From an uncultured SAR86 cluster bacterium (GTDB lineage Bacteria; Pseudomonadota; Gammaproteobacteria; Magnimaribacterales; D2472): a DNA stretch of 43,032 nucleotides. Made by a program: the position numbers and the translations under genes. Where the stretch lies: contig CABZRR010000010.1 in assembly GCA_902528215.1 (NCBI GenBank), positions 1-43,032 on the forward strand. The letters run 5' to 3'. The notes beneath the pieces are model-generated. The model saw only the letters and a list, made by a program, of their open reading frames with translations, did no database searches and was not told where the DNA came from. Of the stretch, positions 23,762 through 31,621 are shown piece by piece; the stretch's first letter is position 1, and every line of letters begins with the position of its first letter.

Positions 23762-25448
23762 AATTAATCCAAATGACGAACTTTGGCTTTCAAAAGTTGA
23801 AGCGCCTCAAATAATTACTGACGCAAATTTATTTGCATGGGATGATGAGGCAGATCTAGTGATCGCTGGCTTGGGTGGTGCAGGTATTGCGGCTGCTAAT
23901 GAAGCATTAGATCAAGGTCTTACGGTTATTGGAATTGATAAGACAAATGGTGGAGGTGCAACAGCAAAAAGTGGTGGTGTGTATTACGCAGGTGGTGGGA
24001 CCCCTATCCAAATTGCTGCTGGTGTAGAAGATTCTGCTAAAAATATGTTTAATTATCTTATTCAAGAAACTGGAGATATAGTTAAAAAATCTACATTAAA
24101 AAACTTTTGTGATACTTCGGCTGAGAATACTCAATGGTTGATGGATAATGGCGTTCAATTTGATCCCTCCTATTATGAAATTAAAACTAGTTATCCAGGC
24201 GCAGGATACTTTTTATACCATTCAGACAACTCATTGGTTCCATCATATATGGAGAAATCTATTCCAGCTCCCAGAGGGCACAGAGGTTTTGAAGAAGGTC
24301 CATTCCGGCCTATTGGAGTCGGTGGAACTATTTATTATCCATTAAAAAAATCTGCTTTAAAAAAAGGATTAAAAATTTTCCCACAAACAGAAGCAAGATC
24401 ACTGGTTATCACTTCCGAAGGTAGAGTTGTTGGAATGAAAGTGTTGATGCTTCCATCTGGAAAACTTGCTGACAAGCATAAAAAACTTGTTTCAAGAGGC
24501 GAAATGTTTCAAATGCTCCTACCGCCATCGTATCCAGGATCTAATCTTTTACAGCTTATTGGGAGTTTTTTCATTAAAAAAGCAATGAAAATAGAAGATA
24601 ACTTTAGAGAAGTTAAATACATAAGAGCAAAAAAAGGTGTTTGTCTTTCAACAGGTGGTTTTATTTTTAATCGTCAAATGGTTAAAGAGTATGCCCCTAA
24701 GTACTATGCTGGAATGCCATTGGGTACATCTAATGATCAAGGTTGCGGAATTAGACTTGGGCAAAGTGTTGGCGGAAAGACAGATCATATGAATCGAGTA
24801 ACTGCTTGGAGATTTTTAAACCCTCCCCTAGCATTTGCACAAGGTATTGTCGTGAATAAGCATGGACAAAGATTTTGTAATGAGATGGTATATGGAGCAA
24901 CTCTTGGAGATGCCATGTGCGAGGACAATGAGGGTAAAGCATACTTAATAGTAAGTGCAGAATTATTTACAGAGTCTAAAGAGCAAGCAAACAAAGCTCT
25001 GCCTTTTCAAAGAGACATGGCCAAAATGTTGATGTATTTCAATGCTAAAAAGAAGACAACACTTGAAGACATTGCAAAGGTTTATGATCTCCCAGCAGAA
25101 AATCTTATATCTGAAGTAAATAAATATAATGAGGCAGCTAATTCAGCTATCCCTTGTGAATATGGTAAAGCTGCGTCAGACGTTAGGTTCCTTAAGGGTC
25201 CTTTTTATATTATGGATATTTCTATTGATTCAAAGCTGGCACCATTAACCACTTTAACCCTCGGAGGTTTAATGGTAAATGAAGAAACAGGTGAAGTCTT
25301 GGATCAAAATAAAAACGAAATTAAAGGCTTATACGCAGCAGGTAGAACTGCAATTGGAATCTGTTCAAATATCTATGTATCTGGGCTTTCAATAGCTGAT
25401 TGTATTTTTTCTGGGAGAAGAATTGGCCAAAATTTAGGAAAAGGATAA
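23748..25448 (+). CDS. FAD-dependent oxidoreductase, KstD/fumarate-reductase flavoprotein family
   Basis: A 566-aa flavoprotein. The dinucleotide-binding motif is VIAGLGGAGIAAANEAL followed by IGIDKTNGGGATAKSGGVYY, as in the FAD_binding_2 family (fumarate reductase, 3-ketosteroid-1-dehydrogenase). A second FAD region is near the C-terminus (TLGGLMVNEETGEV, 'GLYAAGRTAIGICSNIYVSG'). Members desaturate a C-C bond next to a carbonyl. I place it with KstD-like desaturases rather than respiratory fumarate reductase because it stands alone with SDRs and an acyl-CoA ligase, but the specific active-site Tyr set is not clearly identified. It overlaps the SDR by 14 nt and is followed after 5 nt by the ligase. 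Confidence 0.82.
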   Translation: MLVTEINPNDELWLSKVEAPQIITDANLFAWDDEADLVIAGLGGAGIAAANEALDQGLTVIGIDKTNGGGATAKSGGVYYAGGGTPIQIAAGVEDSAKNMFNYLIQETGDIVKKSTLKNFCDTSAENTQWLMDNGVQFDPSYYEIKTSYPGAGYFLYHSDNSLVPSYMEKSIPAPRGHRGFEEGPFRPIGVGGTIYYPLKKSALKKGLKIFPQTEARSLVITSEGRVVGMKVLMLPSGKLADKHKKLVSRGEMFQMLLPPSYPGSNLLQLIGSFFIKKAMKIEDNFREVKYIRAKKGVCLSTGGFIFNRQMVKEYAPKYYAGMPLGTSNDQGCGIRLGQSVGGKTDHMNRVTAWRFLNPPLAFAQGIVVNKHGQRFCNEMVYGATLGDAMCEDNEGKAYLIVSAELFTESKEQANKALPFQRDMAKMLMYFNAKKKTTLEDIAKVYDLPAENLISEVNKYNEAANSAIPCEYGKAASDVRFLKGPFYIMDISIDSKLAPLTTLTLGGLMVNEETGEVLDQNKNEIKGLYAAGRTAIGICSNIYVSGLSIADCIFSGRRIGQNLGKG

Positions 25449-25453
25449 GAATT

Positions 25454-27073
25454 ATGAATTTAGATTTTGCTTCAGTTTGGGAGATGGTTGCAGACTTGGT
25501 GCCTGAGAATGATGCTCTTATATGTGGTGAAGAAATAGTTTCATGGAAAGATTATGATCATAGATCCAGCAAAGTAGCATCTGCACTTGTTAAAGCTGGA
25601 CTTGAACCTAATTCTAAAGCGGGACTTTATTTAAATAATTCGAATGAATACTTAATTGGACAAAATGCGATTTTTAAAATTGGTGGTGTGCCAATCAATG
25701 TAAATTATCGGTACGTAGAAGAAGAACTAATTTATTTGCTGGATAATTCTGATGCTGAGGCAGTTTTTTACCATGCATGTTACAGCTCAAGAATTAATGA
25801 AATTGCCAAATCCTTACCTAATATAAAAGCTTGGATTGAAGTGCCTGATGGAAGTAAATCTGACTTTGATCATGCCATGCAGTATAAAGAAATATTACAA
25901 AATTACTCTCCCATGGAGAGAATTTCTAGAGACCCTGAAACCGTCTATATGCTATATACCGGTGGGACAACTGGTATGCCAAAAGGAGTGATGTATAAAC
26001 AAGGAGAATTTTTAGCGTTTTTGTTTAGAACCCTAAAGGCCATGGGATACGATGTTCCTGAGGATCTGAATAATTTAGAGGAATCTATTAAGACATCGAA
26101 AGCAAATGATCAATTTATAAAAAGTTTAGTTGGCTGTCCATTGATGCATGGCACAGGTATGTGGTTGGGAGCCTTTCTTCCATTGCTGTTGGGTGGAACA
26201 GTTATCACAACATCAAATCTAGGTTTTGACTCAGATAAATTATGGAAACAAGTGCAAGATAAAAAAGCAACTAATATAGTGATTGTAGGTGATGCGTTTG
26301 CTAAGCCAATGTTAGATTCTTTGAATGCAGCAAAAGAAGTAAATAATCCATTCGATATAAGTTCAGTGCAGGTTATTATCTCCAGCGGGGTAATGTGGAG
26401 CTCTGAAGTTAAGCAAGGATTATTAAGTCATCATGACATGACTTTAATGGATACCATGGGATCTACCGAGGGAGGAATTGGCAGCTCAGTAACTACAAGA
26501 GATAATCCTTCTGAAACTGCAAAATTTTCTATAAATCCAGGAGTTATTATCTTAGCCGATGATGGAGAAATACTTGAACCAGGCTCAAAAAAAATTGGGT
26601 TAATAGGCACATCAGGATTGGTGCCTGTTGGTTATTACAAAGATGAAAAAAAATCTGCTGAGACCTTTAGAGAAATCAATGGCACAAGATATAGTTTCCC
26701 GGGAGATTACGCAAAATTTGCAAGTGATGGAACAATTACTCTTCTAGGTAGAGGAAGTAATTGCATAAATTCTGCTGGTGAAAAAATCTATCCTGAAGAA
26801 GTTGAGGAAGCGCTAAAAAAAAATGATGACGTTTTTGATTGTTTAGTTGTAGGCATGCCAGATGAAAAGTTTGGACAAAAAATCGTTGCTGTCGTATCAA
26901 CGGTAGACAACAAGGAATTAGATCAATTGCAACTCATTAAAGACGCCAGAAAAACAATAGCTGGCTATAAACTTCCAAAAGCAATCATTTTTACAAATGA
27001 AGTTCAAAGAGCTCCAAATGGAAAAGCAAATTATAAATGGGCTAAATCTTTTGCTGAAGAAAAACTTTCATAA
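25454..27073 (+). CDS. AMP-dependent acyl-CoA synthetase
   Basis: A 539-aa ANL ligase starting at the ATG 25454; the longer frame from 25400 overlaps the flavoprotein and is unlikely. Motifs: VYMLYTGGTTGMPKGVMYK (A3; Gly replaces the usual Ser in TSGTTG), 'MDTMGSTEGGIGSSVTTRD' (A5), 'RYSFPGDYAKFASDGTITLL' (A8 hinge), and the C-terminal RAPNGKANYKWAKS with the catalytic Lys. This subgroup resembles ligases of steroid or branched-chain acid pathways (FadD17/FadD19-like), by recollection only. It probably forms the CoA thioester of the substrate handled by the adjacent SDRs and flavoprotein. Confidence 0.9.
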   Translation: MNLDFASVWEMVADLVPENDALICGEEIVSWKDYDHRSSKVASALVKAGLEPNSKAGLYLNNSNEYLIGQNAIFKIGGVPINVNYRYVEEELIYLLDNSDAEAVFYHACYSSRINEIAKSLPNIKAWIEVPDGSKSDFDHAMQYKEILQNYSPMERISRDPETVYMLYTGGTTGMPKGVMYKQGEFLAFLFRTLKAMGYDVPEDLNNLEESIKTSKANDQFIKSLVGCPLMHGTGMWLGAFLPLLLGGTVITTSNLGFDSDKLWKQVQDKKATNIVIVGDAFAKPMLDSLNAAKEVNNPFDISSVQVIISSGVMWSSEVKQGLLSHHDMTLMDTMGSTEGGIGSSVTTRDNPSETAKFSINPGVIILADDGEILEPGSKKIGLIGTSGLVPVGYYKDEKKSAETFREINGTRYSFPGDYAKFASDGTITLLGRGSNCINSAGEKIYPEEVEEALKKNDDVFDCLVVGMPDEKFGQKIVAVVSTVDNKELDQLQLIKDARKTIAGYKLPKAIIFTNEVQRAPNGKANYKWAKSFAEEKLS

Positions 27074-27087
27074 ATTATAAAAATAGT

Positions 27088-27834
27088 ATGGATAGATTTA
27101 AAAATAAAACTGTGATTGTTACTGGAGCAGGATCTGGCATTGGTAAATCTACTGCTCTAAGGTTGGATGCTGAGGGAGCAAAACTATTAATAATTGATAT
27201 CAATGAAGAGGAACTCGGTACAACTCACTCTATGTTAAAAAATAAAAGTTCAACCTCTCACATAATTAACATAGCCTCTCTAAATGAAATAAAAAAAATT
27301 TTTAGAGATTTTCAGGAGACAAATAAACAACTAGACGCACTAATAAATGTTGCTGGAATTTTACGTTTTGATAATTCGCATGAGGTAGAAATTGAAAATT
27401 GGAATAAGATTTTAGAAATAAATTTAACTGGCACATTTTTTATGTGTCGCTATGCTCTTCCATTACTGCTTGAGAGCAAGGGAGCAATTGTAAATGTTTC
27501 CTCATCGGCTGCCATAGGAGCCCATGCGTGGACTGCAGCATACAGCGCTTCAAAAGGGGGAATAAGTGCTTTTTCAAAGACCTTAGCTGTAGAGTATGGA
27601 ATGCGTGGTTTAAATGTAAATTGCGTATGTCCTGCATCTATTCAAACTCCAATGTCTACAAACCCAGACATGCCAAAAGATATTGACACTCGTTTATTAA
27701 AGAAAATCATGCCTCTTGATGGGGTAAATAGATCTCCAGATGATATTGCCAGTACTATTGCATTTTTAGCATCTGAGGATGCTATTCATATCAATGGAAT
27801 AGATCTCAGAGTTGATGGTGGATTATTAACATGA
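27088..27834 (+). CDS. Short-chain dehydrogenase/reductase (classical SDR)
   Basis: A 248-aa SDR. Motifs: VTGAGSGIGKS, NAD-type Asp in LLIIDINEEE, NVAGIL as the NNAG equivalent, NVSSSAAIG, and catalytic Tyr152 and Lys156 in AAYSASKGG. It ends with 'INGIDLRVDGGLLT'. It lies 14 nt after the acyl-CoA ligase and overlaps the ggt start by 4 nt (ATGA), so it is coupled with an exported enzyme. Probably an NAD-dependent alcohol dehydrogenase or 3-hydroxyacyl-type SDR in the local pathway. Confidence 0.92.
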   Translation: MDRFKNKTVIVTGAGSGIGKSTALRLDAEGAKLLIIDINEEELGTTHSMLKNKSSTSHIINIASLNEIKKIFRDFQETNKQLDALINVAGILRFDNSHEVEIENWNKILEINLTGTFFMCRYALPLLLESKGAIVNVSSSAAIGAHAWTAAYSASKGGISAFSKTLAVEYGMRGLNVNCVCPASIQTPMSTNPDMPKDIDTRLLKKIMPLDGVNRSPDDIASTIAFLASEDAIHINGIDLRVDGGLLT

Positions 27835-29528
27835 GGGCAAAATATATTTGTTTCACTATATTATTTCTACCTTTTATTCTTTACGCATCTATTTTTAGTT
27901 CTGATTCTATCGTTCACCCAGAAGTTGATCAAAATGGCATGGTTGTATCTCAACACTATCTAGCATCAAGTGTCGGAGCCCAAATTCTTAAAGATGGAGG
28001 CAATGCATATGATGCATCAATTGCTGTAGCTTTTGCCTTAGCTGTTGTTTTACCGAGAGCTGGAAATATTGGCGGCGGTGGATTCATGGTCATGTATGAT
28101 GAAAAAACTAATAAATCTTACAGCATAGATTACAGAGAAAAAGCTCCAGCTTTAGCAACTAAGGACATGTATCTAAATGATGATGGAACGGTTAACAAAA
28201 AAAGAGCTAGAGAAGGGATTCTATCAATAGGCGTTCCTGGAACTGTTTATGGAATGTGGGAAGTTCACAAAAAATTTGGGAGTCTGCCATGGGAAAAATT
28301 GCTTGATCCAGCAGTTAAACTAGCTGAGGAAGGTTTTATTATGTCTCCTTTTATGGTTGATGCATTAAATAAAAGATATAAAAAATTAAGTAATTATAAA
28401 AATTTTAAAAAAATATTTTATAAAGAATATCCTGTACAGATGAATAAAAGATTATTGCAATTAGAGCTTGCAGATACTTTAAAAATTATTTCTGAGAAAG
28501 GTGTAAAGGGTTTTTATGAAGGTGAAATAGCACACAAAATTATCTCAGATATGGAAAATAGAAAGGGCTTAATCAGTCTTCAAGATCTCAAAGAGTATCA
28601 GCCAGTTTGGCGGGAACCCTTAAAAGGAAATTTTAAAGAATATGAAATAATTACCATGGCTCCGCCATCATCGGGTGGAATTCATATCATCCAAATGCTA
28701 AATATTTTAGAAAATTTTAATTTAGAAGAACTTGGGCATAATTCAGCTGCATATGCATCTCTTCTTTCCGAAGTCATGAAATTTGCTTATGCAGACAGAT
28801 CAAAATATTTAGCTGATCCTGATTTTTTTGAGGTACCAACGTCTAAACTAATAAGCAAACAGTATGCTCAATCAATTTTTAAAAAAATTAAACTAAACAA
28901 GGTTACGCCCTCCTCTGAAATCCTTCCTGGAAAATTAATTCCATATGAAAGCGAGGATACAACTCATTTTTCTGTGGCCGATAGTTTTGGTAATGTTGTA
29001 ACAAATACTTATACCCTGAATTCAGGCTATGGATCTGGTGTGGTCATTTCAGGCACTGGCATTATTATGAATAATGAAATGGATGATTTTGTTTCAGCAC
29101 CCGGAGTTCCAAATCAATTTGGATTGTTGGGAGGTGAGGCAAATAAAATTGAGCCATTTAAAAGACCTCTTAGCTCAATGACTCCTACTTTAGTATTTAA
29201 AGATTCAAATCCAGTTATCGCTACAGGGTCTCCAGGAGGCTCAGTAATAATTACTGCAGTACTTCAATTTCTTTTAAATATTCTTGTTTTTGATATGGAG
29301 ATATCTGACGCAACTGTAGTGCCTAGAATTCATCATCAGTGGGTCCCAGACATATTATTCTTAGAGAAAGGATTTGATATAAATCATGCAAGAGAAATAG
29401 AGTCTTTTGGCCAAAAAACAATTTCCACAGGTCCCAGAACTTCACTAGAAAGCCTAGAAATTCAAAATGGCTTATTCTATGGGTTTGGAGACACTAGAAG
29501 ACCTGATTCTATGGCTATAGGATACTGA
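27831..29528 (+). CDS. ggt: Gamma-glutamyltransferase precursor
   Basis: A 565-aa exported protein with an N-terminal signal segment (YICFTILFLPFILYAS). Conserved large-subunit motifs include GGNAYDASIAVAFALAV and 'GNIGGGGFMVMYD', and 'PRAGNIGG' precedes the substrate region. The autocatalytic cleavage site is EDTTHFSVADSFGN, with nucleophile Thr377, followed by 'TLNSGYGSGVV', 'MNNEMDDF' and the GSPGGSVII oxyanion region. GGT hydrolyses or transfers the gamma-glutamyl group of glutathione and related peptides in the periplasm. It is translationally coupled to the SDR before it. Its presence in a catabolic run may reflect nutrient (peptide or glutathione-conjugate) salvage. Confidence 0.93.
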   Translation: MRAKYICFTILFLPFILYASIFSSDSIVHPEVDQNGMVVSQHYLASSVGAQILKDGGNAYDASIAVAFALAVVLPRAGNIGGGGFMVMYDEKTNKSYSIDYREKAPALATKDMYLNDDGTVNKKRAREGILSIGVPGTVYGMWEVHKKFGSLPWEKLLDPAVKLAEEGFIMSPFMVDALNKRYKKLSNYKNFKKIFYKEYPVQMNKRLLQLELADTLKIISEKGVKGFYEGEIAHKIISDMENRKGLISLQDLKEYQPVWREPLKGNFKEYEIITMAPPSSGGIHIIQMLNILENFNLEELGHNSAAYASLLSEVMKFAYADRSKYLADPDFFEVPTSKLISKQYAQSIFKKIKLNKVTPSSEILPGKLIPYESEDTTHFSVADSFGNVVTNTYTLNSGYGSGVVISGTGIIMNNEMDDFVSAPGVPNQFGLLGGEANKIEPFKRPLSSMTPTLVFKDSNPVIATGSPGGSVIITAVLQFLLNILVFDMEISDATVVPRIHHQWVPDILFLEKGFDINHAREIESFGQKTISTGPRTSLESLEIQNGLFYGFGDTRRPDSMAIGY

Positions 29529-29531
29529 GTA

Positions 29532-29621
29532 ATGGTTGACAAAATTTTGGTAATAACTGCATACGCAATTCCAACTATTGGGCTTTTGATTGTATGTTTT
29601 TTAATTTCTCGTAAAAAATAA
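29532..29621 (+). CDS. Putative 29-aa membrane peptide downstream of ggt
   Basis: ATG at 29532, 3 nt after the ggt stop, giving 29 codons: MVDKILVITAYAIPTIGLLI followed by VCFLISRKK and tandem TAA stops. The sequence is a single hydrophobic helix closed by a basic tail, so N-out/C-in topology is likely. Position directly after ggt suggests coupling. It resembles generic small single-helix subunits but no family can be named. Short length makes a chance frame possible. Confidence 0.4.
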   Translation: MVDKILVITAYAIPTIGLLIVCFLISRKK

Positions 29622-29749
29622 TAAGTGTTTTGAGATAATATTTATTTCTTAATTAAAAATTAAATATATCTGAACTTTTTATAAATCGACTTGTCTTAAT
29701 AGTATGTTGGTTAAAATTTTCCTCTAAAATTTTCCCTAAAACCAATTAG

Positions 29750-29770
29750 AGCGGGCTGGCCATGCCCGCT
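29750..29770 (-). terminator. GC-rich hairpin downstream of the 59-aa gene
   Basis: AGCGGGC (29750-29756) pairs with GCCCGCT (29764-29770) around a 7-nt loop, the only GC-rich stretch in this AT-rich interval. It lies 20 nt after the stop of the minus-strand 59-aa gene. The sequence after it on the minus strand (CTAATTGGTTTT) is only partly T-rich, so it is a weak intrinsic terminator or a transcript-end hairpin serving both sides. Confidence 0.4.
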
Positions 29771-29789
29771 TGCTCCTCTGGAGTAAAAA

Positions 29790-29969
29790 CTATTGTTTAG
29801 TGGCATTATTTGAAATATTTTTTATCTCTTTTAAAACGGTCTCCCAAATAACCCATTCTTCAGTGTTTAGATTCGCGGCGTACTCTGCAGCTCTAAGCAT
29901 AGCAATTGATTCTGCATCCTCGCCGTATTGCGAAATCAGATCAAGTGCAATTTGGTTAATATCTTTCAT
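29790..29969 (-). CDS. Conserved-looking 59-aa helical protein of unknown function
   Basis: ATG (29967-29969) to TAG (29790-29792), 59 codons: MKDINQIALDLISQYGEDAE, then 'SIAMLRAAEYAANLNTEEWV' and 'IWETVLKEIKN'. The pattern of an N-terminal helix, 'DAE...A..RA' and a conserved Trp followed by '...W..VL..I' recalls small alphaproteobacterial DUF6961-type proteins, by recollection only. It is soluble and acidic with no membrane segment. The frame opposite on the plus strand (29770-29979) has a worse composition. The isolated position and hairpin after its stop fit a monocistronic gene. Function unknown. Confidence 0.6.
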   Translation of the reverse strand: MKDINQIALDLISQYGEDAESIAMLRAAEYAANLNTEEWVIWETVLKEIKNISNNATKQ

Positions 29970-30159
29970 GAATTTTTAATTTATAAGCATTTTTTTTGGT
30001 ATTTGTAACATTTTTCATAACAGATTTCACAACGTAAATAATAATATTTTTTATGATTAAGAAATATGTTAATAACATGAATTACTCTATGATTAATAAA
30101 GATTTCTATACAATGAATTTGTTAATATTGTTTTCAATTATAAAAAGAGTGATGGTTTA

Positions 30160-31125
30160 ATGCATGTGTTTTGGTTTAAAGATTCGGTAATTGGACATCT
30201 TAAACAAGTTAATGCTTTACTAACGCAACTTCAAAAAGAAGTTCAGTTTTCACTATCCTCAATCAATTGCGATAAAAAGAATAATGTTGACGATATTCTT
30301 CAATCTACATTGATGAAGGATGATAATGAAAACTTACCAATTGTTCTAATAGGAGCAGGCCATGGTGTTTATCCTGAAATTATAAGTTCAAAAAAATTTA
30401 TCAAAAAAACCCTAGATTTAGATTCAATCTCTATTGCTATTATGTGTCCCTCGAGAAATATAACTGCTTTTGATTTAATTTGTGCTCCAGAACATGATTT
30501 TATTAAACGAATAGTTCCAAAAAATGTCATAACATATCAAGGGGCGCTTGCTTCACCCTCCTTCACAGCCTCAGATGATAAAAAAGCAGTTATTGCTATC
30601 GGGGGAAAAAGCAAACATTACAAGTTTGACGAAAAAGTAGTTTTGATGCAGTTACGATATGTTTTAAACATCCATCCAAATCATGTCATTAAAATCTTTA
30701 ACTCAAGAAGAACGCCTCAATCTTTAAATGCTAAAATTGAAGTTGAATTGAAAAATTTTAGTAATGCAAGATTCATAGACATTAACCATCCAAATGATGT
30801 TTCATTTGATGCAAGTCTAAATGAATCATCTTTGAAGTTTGTTACGCCAGATAGTGCAAATCTGGTCTTTGAATCACTTTCAACGCATGGAAAAACATAT
30901 TTAATTCAAATAGAAAGTCCAAGTTATAGAAGATGGTTTGGTTCTAAAAAGATCAGGTCCACCATGAATGAGCTAGTAATTTCAAAGAGAGTTGGAGCAG
31001 TAAGTCTGCTTGCAAAGAAAAATAACTTAAATATCTCAAAAATTGAAAATCCACATCCTATTTTAGAGCCGCTTGCGGAAGTGGAAAAAGTTTCATTTGC
31101 AATTAAAAAATATCTTCATGATTGA
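30160..31125 (+). CDS. ELM1 (mitochondrial fission ELM1-like, DUF1022) family protein
   Basis: A 321-aa protein. The segments 'PIVLIGAGHGVYPEIISSKK', 'AIMCPSRNITAFDLICAPEH' and 'NVITYQGALASPSF' follow the Mito_fiss_Elm1 pattern (a GT-B-like fold with 'FDl...PeHD...NVi.t.GAl'). Bacterial members commonly occur with LPS-core or other glycosyltransferase genes and are thought to be glycosyltransferase-like, but their activity is not established. The next gene, a C-terminal-only glycosyltransferase, overlaps it by 8 nt, supporting joint function. The AT-rich 190 nt upstream should hold its promoter; I could not pick a convincing one. Confidence 0.78.
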   Translation: MHVFWFKDSVIGHLKQVNALLTQLQKEVQFSLSSINCDKKNNVDDILQSTLMKDDNENLPIVLIGAGHGVYPEIISSKKFIKKTLDLDSISIAIMCPSRNITAFDLICAPEHDFIKRIVPKNVITYQGALASPSFTASDDKKAVIAIGGKSKHYKFDEKVVLMQLRYVLNIHPNHVIKIFNSRRTPQSLNAKIEVELKNFSNARFIDINHPNDVSFDASLNESSLKFVTPDSANLVFESLSTHGKTYLIQIESPSYRRWFGSKKIRSTMNELVISKRVGAVSLLAKKNNLNISKIENPHPILEPLAEVEKVSFAIKKYLHD

Positions 31126-31609
31126 TAAGCAAAAATTTAAGTCTTCAAAGAAGGGGAAAATAATTTCTGTTGGTCCTTTAGAGATTAATAGTGGTTTTGA
31201 TTTACTGATTCAATCGTGGATCAATGTTAATGAAAAACTGGAGATCATTGGTAAAGGGAGTCAAGAATCTACACTTAATAAATTAATTAAATCTCATAAT
31301 TTAAATAAAAAAATTAAAATTGAAAGAAATAATTCAGTTAAAAAAATTAATGAAAGATTTCAAATTGCTAAATGTTTAATCATTCCCTATCTAGAAGAAG
31401 AAAATCTTGATTTAATTCGTCAAGCATTAAATTATGAAATTCCAATAATTGGGACAGATTTACATGAAATTTCTAAAATAATCCCTCGGGAATTCTTAGC
31501 GAAGCCAAAGAATTTAAATTCATTGAAATCAGTGATTGAAGAAATGATTCCCATGTTATCTCAGTTTGATCTTTCTGCAATTAAAAGAGCGGTTATCGAA
31601 AATTATTAG
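31118..31609 (+). CDS. Glycosyltransferase family 4-like C-terminal domain only
   Basis: A 163-aa protein from the ATG at 31118 (a longer frame from 31073 would lie inside the preceding gene). 'KIISVGPLEINSGFDLLIQS' and 'EKLEIIGKGSQESTLNKLIK' match the second Rossmann half of GT-B GT4 enzymes ('vG.l...KG...li.A...l...L.i.G.G......l'), and 'CLIIPYLEEENLDLIRQALN' plus 'YEIPIIGTDLHEI' match the nucleotide-sugar region, with Asp-Leu replacing the usual E-x-x-G surroundings. The acceptor-binding N-terminal domain is missing. It may pair with the ELM1-like protein or be a decayed enzyme. Confidence 0.7.
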   Translation: MIDKQKFKSSKKGKIISVGPLEINSGFDLLIQSWINVNEKLEIIGKGSQESTLNKLIKSHNLNKKIKIERNNSVKKINERFQIAKCLIIPYLEEENLDLIRQALNYEIPIIGTDLHEISKIIPREFLAKPKNLNSLKSVIEEMIPMLSQFDLSAIKRAVIENY

Positions 31610-31621
31610 TTAATTCTTAAT

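Noticed and set aside
29717-29740. Near-tandem AAAATTTTCC units in the interval after ggt
   Set aside because: Two short low-complexity units in AT-rich DNA; probably chance.
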